A DNA stretch of 64,000 nt from assembly GCA_037953625.1 (NCBI GenBank), contig CM075650.1, forward strand, positions 9,938,501 through 10,002,500, in the 5' to 3' direction. Position 1 is the stretch's first letter, and every line of letters starts with the position of its first letter. The notes below the pieces were generated by a model. That model searched no databases and was not told where the DNA came from. It was given only the letters and a program-made list of their open reading frames with translations. The stretch comes from Crotalaria pallida. Its lineage: Eukaryota; Streptophyta; Magnoliopsida; Fabales; Fabaceae. Positions 55,577-64,000 of the stretch are shown piece by piece. The position numbers and the translations under genes were made by a program.

Positions 55577-57609
55577 GATGATGACAAACCTGTATTCTGA
55601 ATGATCTGCATCACAAGTGTTATACAAGCAAATGTATATATACTAAACACATCCTTATCCCTAGAACACAAATAATACAACAAGGATAAAAAAAAGGATA
55701 TATAACAAATTAAATGCTTCGCATCCTTGCATCATTCAGCGTCATTCAGGAATTCTTCTCCCCCTTTTGTCAACAGAAAAAAGTGGGTTCAGAATTCTTC
55801 ACTTGTTGTTATGCTTGAATTTTTCTTCTTCCCCTTTTGTTATCCATTAGATATGCTATGAAGCTCAGAATTCTTCTCCCCATGAGTAAGCTTGACTTCT
55901 CACTTTCCTTTCCATGGGAGTTATCACGTGATCCCTTTTGTTTTGACGACGACATTTGGTTCTCTTCCCCTTTTGTCTTCATTAAGCCCATGTCTTTTGT
56001 CAAATATCTCTCCCCTTTTGATCAAATTAAACAAAATGCTAAACTCCCCCTGAAACACTGGGTAGAAGCATTAATAATAACAAGGAGATTAAAGTAAGAG
56101 ACTTTCACATCTTCCCCTATTTGACATCGGCATAAGGAGTTATGGGAAACAAAAAAAAAATTTTGTCCCAAAACATAGTTTAAAAAGCGCATGATGTCAA
56201 GATAAGGTGAAGAGGCGAAACATGTTTTTATGCAAATTTGAAAAAGTTTTTCTCCCCCTTTCTAAAAGAATGATTCAATCAAGCAAGTTATAAAGGGAGA
56301 TCAAATGCATCATTAAAAACATGTGTATGCTTATTATCATCACAAAAATTTGAAGACCTATATGCCATGACAATAATTATTCAATGCAATTAAGCACAAA
56401 ATGTCATGTAGCACATATCATAAGTAGAAACATCACAAAATAATTAAAATAATTAAAAGATCAGTGATACTTATAGTGATGATTGAGAATTTTGGAGTTC
56501 CTTCTGTTGATAATTTCATCATGTAGCATTTTGAAGGATGTCTCCTCTTGTTCAATGTGTCACACTACATCCATTCCAAGAGATTTTTTTTTGATATTGC
56601 CATATCACCTTCAAGTACTTATGTATTTCCAAGTTCTCTTTTCATTTGTAACCACGACCATAAGTTTATTCAGAACTTTTCATACTAATACTTGTAGGAA
56701 TACCTTCAAAACTAATTAGCACGTTTCTCTTGGTATCCAAGATAATTGGATCCTTAGGAGTTAGTAACACATGAATATGGTGTATGCTGAAAAAATAATT
56801 TATTCTTCAAAAAAAAATTGTACACACATATCGAAGAAGGAATAAATACAATTTCAGCACCATGATAAACATGTGTACCACAGAGATAAGTAACATAAAA
56901 TAGTTAAAAAAAATAAGAATGGTGATACTTATCGTTTGTGACACATTCTCAAGTTATAATGTTTGGGCACTTGTGAAGTTCTTCCTTAAAGAGTTTTTCT
57001 ATTCTTTGCCTTGAAGGAAGTCTCCACCTTTTTAATATGTTCCCCTTTTTCTCAAGCATCATGATGAAGGAAAGTCTTAATTCCTCCTTTGGAATTCTTT
57101 CATATACTCTCAATGCTCATACCTTCTCTTGTACTTGATGCATTACCTGTAAAAGTACTTAGGAACAATTCTTTTGGTATCCAAGGACTTGGATCCTCTA
57201 TGATTAGTTACATCTCTTCACTAATATCAAAGATATTGTGAAGGCAAAATATGAATAAACAATTTTAAACACATGCACTAATCATAAAAAGAAATATCAC
57301 CATGCTTATGTTATAAGTCCATGTCGTATCAAACATGTCCTTACAAATACAAGCATGTCCTCATATATCAATGTACTATCATTACAGATAAAGTGTAATC
57401 ATGTGATAGAAGATAACAACAAAATTTTAACCTCACATGATGTAACACATTATATGTAACAGGTATCTAGGACTATGCCAAAAATAATCATGTGCTAAAA
57501 AGAATTTTCAAAAAAGATGTAAAGCACACATGATTTAATTCAACCAAGGAGTGATAATGATAATTAAAAATATTTTATTTTAAAAAAAATTTAGCACCCA
57601 TGATCCGCC
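55577..57609 (-). other. Non-coding 3' domain of element 4 with many polypurine tracts
   Basis: No pol. On the minus strand GACAAAAGGGGAGAAG-like tracts recur at about 55757, 55829, 55873, 55966, 56008, 56043 and 56250. TTGGTATCCAAG words occur near 56731 and 57173. Short frames here are not supported. Confidence 0.65.
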
Positions 57610-59190
57610 TTAGTATGAATAAAAATTAGAATAGTCCAAGTATACCTTTGTATAATCATTGATATAAGAAGAATAAGAGATAGGTACCTTAGGTTTGTTG
57701 ACCAAAGAAGTACTCGCCTTTACCCATTGCTTCACTTTTTGATTTTTGACCATGTTGGTTCTTCCATATTCCTTGTGTGAAGCTTTGTTGTTGGTAGGCT
57801 TGATTCTCCTTTGACCGACCCATCTATTTCTTGTCCTCTTAGGTGCCACCCTTGATAATTTCGCTTTTACTCTTTCACGTGGTTCATGCCATTGCTTCTT
57901 ACTTGAGGTCCTTGACCTTATGATTTCACCATTTTTCACGTTAGAAGCTTTGGTTGTGAACATCTTTCTCTTTTGACCATATTGTTTGTTTTTGGACCAT
58001 TTACCCATAACTTTCATAGACTTCTCCTTTCCTTGTCCAATTGGTTCTTCCTTTGGTTTAATTTCCTGCACATTCACAACACTAGAAGAACCTTTTGGTA
58101 CCCATTTCGTCTTGGGTCCTATGGGGTTAGTCTTAGGTTCCTTAGAGGCCTTTGGAACCCATTGCATATTATTTCTCATATTTAAATTTTTACGATAAAA
58201 GCATAAATGAGAAATATGTCCTAAACAACCACAATAATTGCATGTAATGGGTTTGGATGATGATATGACTTTTTCAAAATTATTTTCATGAAACTTGGAA
58301 TTTTTAACTTCACATTGAAAAATTTCATTGTCAAACACTTTGCTTGATTTTTGAATATCAACATCATTTTTAATTTCACATTCAAGCAAGGAATTTGAGC
58401 AAATGGATTTTTCGATGTTACTATATTCAAAGAGTGCATCCTCAACTTGTTTTTCAATATCAAAGCAATTTTCAAAAATAGTTGAGGAGCTATTTTCTAA
58501 AAATATCTCTTTATCAAAAATATCTCCATTTTTCAAAATATCAATTTCATTTTCAATTAGAGATAATTTATGTAAAGAGTCCAAGTTTTTATTTTCCAAA
58601 GATGTCAAATCATCATGCAAATCATTATATGCAAATTATAGAGATTTAGAACAAGGACTAATTGAAATTACCTTATGAGCCGTGCAATTTAATATTTCAT
58701 TTTCATTTTCCATCGGCTCCTCATCCGAAGAACTTGATTCTTCCAATGAGTCCATGAGGCTTTCAAATAATCTTTCAAGTTCATCATCATCGTACATTGA
58801 GCTACTCCCCATGCTTTCAATATCATCATATTCTTCTTCCAGGGAGTTAGTTCTTTTATGCTCCACATCACTTTTTCCTTTCCCCTCATTCCTGTGGACA
58901 CTTACACTTTCAACAAGATCATTAGTAGCATAGTGTAGATGTAAAGTGTCCCAAATATCCTTAGAATTTTCACAATTTTCAATAATAGCAAATGCATCAT
59001 GGTTCAAAGCATTTTTCAAAACATGCATAGCTTGAAAATTCAAGGAAGAAGATTTTTCATCAAAACCATGAAGAACAACATGAAATAAACGAATGCTAAT
59101 AGATTGTAAAAATATTTTCATTCTCGCACTCCAATAGTGAAAATTATTTTCATCAAAAAATGGTGCTTCATCGAATGACAATCCCTCCAT
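57610..59190 (-). pseudogene. gag of element 4, one in-frame stop
   Basis: The minus-strand frame opens MEGLSFDEAPFFDENNFHYW (DUF4219-like) and continues with IWDTLHLHYATNDL. It then jumps to an acidic Ser/Glu-rich segment: most of the UBN2 core present in the other gags is missing, so there is an internal deletion at about residue 93. TAA at 58636-58638 interrupts the frame. After it come a Leu/Asn/Glu-rich possible coiled coil, a CCHC knuckle CNYCGCLGHISHLC (about 58247-58206), a basic Lys/Arg/Trp-rich tail and a stop at 57610. Function in the family is RNA packaging. This one also lacks the first knuckle. Confidence 0.82.
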
Positions 59191-59274
59191 ATTAAAAACA
59201 AATAAAATATCCCAACGCTGCCAATCTACAACGAATCTTTAACTCAGGCTGTTAGGCCTTTACCAGAGCACGAA

Positions 59275-59286
59275 GCTCTGATACCA
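59275..59286 (-). other. Primer binding site, initiator tRNA-Met (element 4)
   Basis: GCTCTGATACCA on plus, i.e. TGGTATCAGAGC on minus, two bases from the LTR end at 59289. Confidence 0.9.
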
Positions 59287-59288
59287 AT

Positions 59289-61385
59289 TGTTAGAATTAT
59301 TGATAGGATTGGCAGCCGACACCCAAGAGGGGGGGGGGTGAATTGGGTGTTTACGAAAACATTGGAAAATATTCGCTTTAAAACTTTTTCAACAAACTTA
59401 AAGAGATTTTGCAGCAGAAAACAATATATTGATGAAAACGATTGCGCATAAGCGAATAATATTAATACTATTATGAAAAACTTAATATGCGCGGATACGA
59501 ATTAAATAAGAACAACGAAAACCGTTACCGCGCTTATTATTTTAAATTCGCTTAAAATAGATTATTACGAAAACAGATGTTATGATGCACAACAAATAAA
59601 TATAACAACAGAATATAAAAGAGATAGGGATAGAAGAGATTGCACCGGAGATTTTATCCTGGTTCGGCAAACCCGGCCTACTCCAGTCCCCAAGCGACCC
59701 GCTTGAGCTTTTCACTAAACCAAGACGCCACGCGTCCCCAAGTACAACCAGAGCGCCCCGCAAGCTACTAGGAACCTCCTTTCGCCAGGGACCTCGATAA
59801 ACAACCAGATAGCCTAACTATTAGGTGCCCCACCGTTCGTCTAGCACTACCCAATACAGAAGGGTTCCTCACCCTACAACCACGAACGCAGAACGTCCGC
59901 ACTAGGAGATTCACTCCCTAGTCACTAAGGGTTACACACCCCTTTACAACACAGGTTATGATATGATTCATCGGGTACAAGACCTATAGTGCACTCTCAA
60001 TAGTGCTGATACAACAATAAAGGCCACTCTAACAATTATGTGTTCTAAGCAACACAGATACAACAATTAAGCTCTATAGCAATGAATTCAAGATAAGGTT
60101 GTTACAAGGTCAAAATAAGGTTTAGTTTTTCTTCAAAAAGATTGAGCGTGAAAACCAGAGAATATAAGAAGAAGAAGAAGAAGAGCGTGATTATCAGAAG
60201 TTGTTCCAATGTGGAAGTGTGAAATGATTTTCCAAAACAAAATAAATAGAGATAGTTTTGAAATCAAATCAAATCAAAAAATAAAATAAAAGATTTAAGA
60301 ATTAAAACCAAAGATTTGAATTTTGAATTTTGAATTTGAAAATAGAATCAGAATCAAATCAAAAACGATTTTGGAAATAAAATAATTTAAGTTTTAAAAT
60401 CAAAACCAAATAAAAAGATTTAGAAAATAAATCAAGGATTTGATTCTTAAAACAAAAAAGGAATATTTTCAAAAATCAAATCAAATTCGAATTTTGAAAA
60501 TAAATCAGAATCAATTAAGTAAAAACAAATCAAGAAATAAATCAAAATGATTCTGACACGTTTTTCAATAAAACTTGAGGTAATCGATTGCTTCAGGGAG
60601 GTAATCGATTATCCCTTTAAAAATAGAAACTTTGAAATTCATTTGAAAAACCAGTAATCGATTATCACATGCATGTAATCGATTACTTCACTTCTGTTTA
60701 ATGTATGATGCAACACATATAATTGATTACCACTATTCTAATAATCGATTACAGAGCCTCTGATTTTTATATGATGCAACATCATGTAATCGATTACTAC
60801 AAGGCATGTAATCGATTACTTTGTCTCAGGAAAATATATGATGCAACAATTTTAATAGATTACTTGAGTCAGGTAATCGATTACTCTCATATAGAAAGTA
60901 ATTGATTAACAAGATTCATTTAATCGATTACAACCTCTCTGATTTTTCTATGATGCAACAAAGTTAATCGATTAACTTAGGCAAGTAATCGATTACTCTC
61001 TCTTGCATACATAAAAATATTCAGAGTTTTGTAACATCAAGTATTTTCACCAAAACTAAGATAGAAAAACTGATTTTCACAATACTTCTTTTTCTTCTCC
61101 TTTTATATGAAAAATATATTTTATAAAAACTTATATTGGCCTTTTAACATAATATAAACCTTGACTTCATTACCTTACATGATGTCCTAAGGGAAAGGGT
61201 TAAAAGGTCTTCTATTTGCTTGAGCCTTCAACTTCATTTGCTTGTTTCTTCAACTTGAAGCTTGGACTTGAATGATGAAGAGCTTGTGATTGCACTTGAT
61301 ATGAACTTGAGAAGTTTGAGTTTGTTATCATCAAAACCATATAAAGATTGCACTTGAAGTCCTTGGGAAAGCTTGACTTCCAACA
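59289..61385 (-). repeat. 5' LTR of element 4
   Basis: Same structure as 53457-55564, with the ClaI-type palindromes at 60580-61000. The AAG microsatellite is shorter here (about 60168-60184). Confidence 0.92.
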
Positions 61386-61390
61386 TCATC

Positions 61391-62071
61391 TTCTAAACTC
61401 ATTTCTACTCCTATTTCACATTAAATTCAAGTTTTTGAGCATCAAATTCATCATTCCCTTTCCAAAACCCTAACTCCCCAAAAACCCCAATTTCTCAAAA
61501 TTTCTTCTAGTTTTGCATTAGATTTTATGCTTTATGACTTTATTTCGTTATTTTGAGACTTTTGTTAATTTTGCTGGGAGTTGGATGTACCTATCTTTAA
61601 AACTCATGTTTCATGGTCTATGGATGGTGTGTGTGGAAAGATGGATTTATGATATTTATGCATTAATCATGTTTTCTTCATGGTTTTCATGTTCTTTAAA
61701 GTTTTTTTTATCGCTTCATAGTCATATTTTGATTCTTATTTACTCTTAAGGGAAAGTTTTCTTATTGATATCCTTCATTCTCCACCTTTGTTTCCAAAAT
61801 GTTATATTTTTTATCATGACAAAAAGGGGGAGAAAGGAGATTAAAGAGCAAAGAGCATATGTTTTGTTTTATTTTTTCCGCTTTCTTACTTACACTCTGA
61901 TGATATATGCTCTTGCTCTGATACCAATGAGCACTTGATTATGATTATTATTGTATTACGTTGTGCTTGGCATTTTCTGGATTGTACAGGTTAAAAAGGT
62001 TCCTAGATTGAGGGGGAGCTCTCAAGTGCTAGAGGTTTAATTATTTTGTCATCATCAAAAAGGGGGAGATT
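61391..62071 (+). other. 3' domain and polypurine tract of element 3
   Basis: Non-coding continuation of the post-pol spacer. It has AAAAAGGGGGAGAAAGG (about 61823), GAGGGGGAGCTC (about 62010) and the final AAAAAGGGGGAGA abutting the 3' LTR. GCTCTGATACCA, the primer-site sequence in inverted orientation, lies at 61915-61926. Confidence 0.75.
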
Positions 62072-63630
62072 GTAAAATCAAATCTCTGATTAAGGTGGAT
62101 TAATTTTGATGATGACAATGTAATTAAATTATGGACTTAATTTGAAGAATGCAAGCCCAACAATAAAGAAGATCAAGTGTTTAGTTTAATTATTCATTCT
62201 CATTTATTCTTAATGTATTTTATTTATGAGAGTGGGTAGTTTAGGTTTTTATTCTCACATAAGGTCAAATGATATTCATGCATGAAAGGTTGAGATTAAA
62301 ACCAATCAGACTTGAGAAGAGAATTGAAAAACAATGTTAGAAAAACTTAATTTTTCCAACATTGAGCAATTCACTCGAGTGATTCTCAATTCACTCGAGT
62401 GATTTATGAATTTTCAGTAATATAGCCGTTGGATAAAGTAAAAAGGCAACACTATCAGAGTTGACTAAAACACTCGAGTGTTTTCAAAAAGACTCGAGTG
62501 ATTTAGGTCTGTCAGCAAATTTTTTAAACATTATAAGAGGACAAAAAGGTAGAATAACTTGGTTTTTGCTTCCTTTTTGTCCCCTCACTTATATTCTGAA
62601 GAGTGGCCTTTATCCAAGGGGAACAAGCTCACATTCTATCATTGATTCTCTCTCTCTCAAGTGTTAAAATCATTTTCTCTCTCTAAACTCAACCAAGCAT
62701 TCATCTTTATTATTTATCTTAGTGAGTTAAGAGAGTGCGCTTCATTTGTAAGAGAATTATTTGTTGTAAAATTCTGAAACACTCAAACACTTTAGCTTGT
62801 TTAGAAAATCTTGGTGAGGTATCCAAGTACTTGGTGAGGTATCCAAGTTTTCAAGTCTTGAGAGGTTCTCAAGCACAAAGACTAAGAGGATTCTTAGCTA
62901 GGTGGGCTCTTGGAGGTTCCAAGGAGCTTAAGAAGAAGGGACTCTTCATCACCAAATCAAGTTGGGGTAGAAAGTTCAAGAGTTTGGTACACTCTTGAAA
63001 AGGGTTAGGATCGAGTGAGGAATCTCAATTTATCCTTGTAATTTCTAACAATTTGATCACTAGTAGAAACTCCTAAGTTGATTAGGGGGACTGGATTAGC
63101 ACTCTAGATTGAGTGTGAACCAGGATAAAATTGGTGTTGTCTCTCTCTTTTATAGCTTTCTTAGTTTTCAAGTAAAACCAAACCCTAAGTTCTCTAGAAA
63201 GGGGCTTTTATAATTCTAGTAGCAATTGGTTGCAATTAACTTGTTTTCAACTTGTTTTAACTTAGTTTAATTGCCCTCTACTTTGATTTATATCTGCCTG
63301 GATTAGTCTTTAAGAAATTGAATCATTTTGCTAAATTTCTCTGAAACTGCTCCTTTCTGTTCTGCATTAAACACTCGAGTGTTTTTCAATTCACTCGAGT
63401 ATTTCGTACCATTTCACTCGAGTGTTCTTCATTTTCACGCGAGTGTTTTTCAGGTTTTCTGAAAAACACGCGAGTGTTTTTAAATTCACTCGAGTAAATT
63501 GCCCAGTTTCAGAAAAACAAGCTTTTGATCAATTATCTTTTAATTGCACCGAAAATTAGTCACTGTTGCTTCCATATTACTATTCACCCCCCCTCTAGTA
63601 ATTGCTAAGCCCGCTTGTTGGTTTCCAACA
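62072..63630 (+). repeat. 3' LTR of element 3 (1559 bp)
   Basis: TGTAAAATCA to TTTCCAACA, followed by GAGTA. It differs from the 5' LTR by a shorter TC run (about 62645), small indels and about two dozen substitutions. Confidence 0.93.
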
Positions 63631-63635
63631 GAGTA

Positions 63636-64000
63636 GACTCGTCTAAACAAGTCTCGTCAATATCTCATATTGACTGTCTTGAGTATGGCCATACATTTCA
63701 CCGTCTCACTCAATCAAGGGGCCCAGAGATATAATTCCTATTGATAAGGAAGGACAAATCCCATCTACATCACTCACATCCCTCTACATGATTTGTCATA
63801 TACCCAACTACAACCGTTATGATCACCTGGTTAAAGATGACGTTTGATTTCGTGAAAGCATATAATTCCTCATGTTGGGAACCGTAGCGACTTCAGGTCG
63901 AAGGACCATATACACCATTGTCACTATGAGAATCGCTTATGACACTCACTTAATAACCCATGTAGCATTCTCATGGCGGGTCAATCCAGTACACAATTGT
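63636..64000. mobile_element. LTR-like sequence, right part (continues from 46440)
   Basis: The sequence interrupted by element 3 resumes after the GAGTA duplication and continues to the window end. No open frame and no terminus seen. Confidence 0.5.

Larger units (their letters stand above)
53457..61385 (-). mobile_element. Element 4: gag-only LTR retrotransposon nested in element 3
   Basis: Flanked by TCATC (53452-53456, 61386-61390). Minus strand: 5' LTR 61385-59289, primer site, gag, a 2-kb non-coding 3' domain, polypurine tract (rc of CTCCCCCTTTTT at 55565-55576), 3' LTR 55564-53457. It has no pol. LTRs of 2097 and 2108 bp differ at roughly thirty sites by eye (about 1.5 percent) plus a shortened AAG microsatellite and a G-run indel. 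Confidence 0.92.
46441..63630 (+). mobile_element. Element 3: Sirevirus-like Ty1/copia element with gag-pol, carrying nested element 4
   Basis: Order seen: 5' LTR (46441-48003), tRNA-Met primer site, gag, pol, post-pol spacer, nested element 4 (53457-61385), remaining spacer, polypurine tract, 3' LTR (62072-63630). GAGTA flanks both sides (46436-46440, 63631-63635). Without element 4 it is about 9.3 kb, a normal Sirevirus size. The LTRs differ at roughly two dozen sites in 1.56 kb by eye (about 1.5 percent). gag and pol carry stops and a frameshift, so it cannot encode its own full protein set. No env-like frame remains after pol. Confidence 0.92.

Noticed and set aside
46441..63630. Possible env-like gene after pol of element 3
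   Set aside because: No frame of length or composition to support it on either side of the nested element.

Overview
This is a repeat-dense, AT-rich window of plant nuclear DNA, almost certainly from a dicot and plausibly a legume. The evidence is Sirevirus-type Ty1/copia elements primed by initiator tRNA-Met, intron-bearing fragments of plant SEC3 and fructokinase genes, tRNA-derived SINEs, plant Helitrons, and Stowaway- and Mutator-type MITEs. I found no gene that is convincingly intact. Nearly everything that can be named is mobile-element sequence or host gene pieces carried by mobile elements.

Left block (1-12.4 kb). The window opens in the 3' end of an LTR inserted into a minus-strand copia gag pseudogene. 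A gag-only Sirevirus-like element follows (element 1, 1112-12376, TSD ATTAT). Its 3' LTR is split by a second, younger gag-only element (element 2, 6630-12309). The left junction of element 2 was later deleted.

Middle block (12.4-28 kb). This holds a candidate minus-strand transcript (about 13.3-13.9 kb), three or four tRNA-derived SINEs, a 1.6-kb Helitron with a 0.2-kb tandem array, several fold-back MITEs with 9-bp or TA target duplications, an 0.8-kb palindrome enclosing a coding-like fragment, a 2.7-kb solo LTR, and a decayed tRNA-Ala copy.

Gene-carrying transposons (28-43.5 kb). A 6.4-kb CACTA-type transposon (28132-34557) carries, in one orientation, five exons of the exocyst subunit SEC3 followed by four exons of a PfkB fructokinase, behind a putative first exon of its own. 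A probable second, larger Helitron (36525 to about 43510) has the same 3' hairpin and the same 0.2-kb repeat as the first, with several exon-like fragments in between.

Right block (43.5-64 kb). A GC-richer, probably Ty3/gypsy-type fragment is cut by another LTR (from 45626). That LTR is itself interrupted by a 17.2-kb Sirevirus-like insertion (element 3, 46441-63630, TSD GAGTA) with gag and a broken pol. Element 3 in turn contains a minus-strand gag-only element (element 4, 53457-61385, TSD TCATC).

LTR divergence, estimated by eye, agrees with the nesting order. None of the gag or pol frames is intact. The gag-only elements would need proteins supplied by a pol-bearing relative in order to move (inference).
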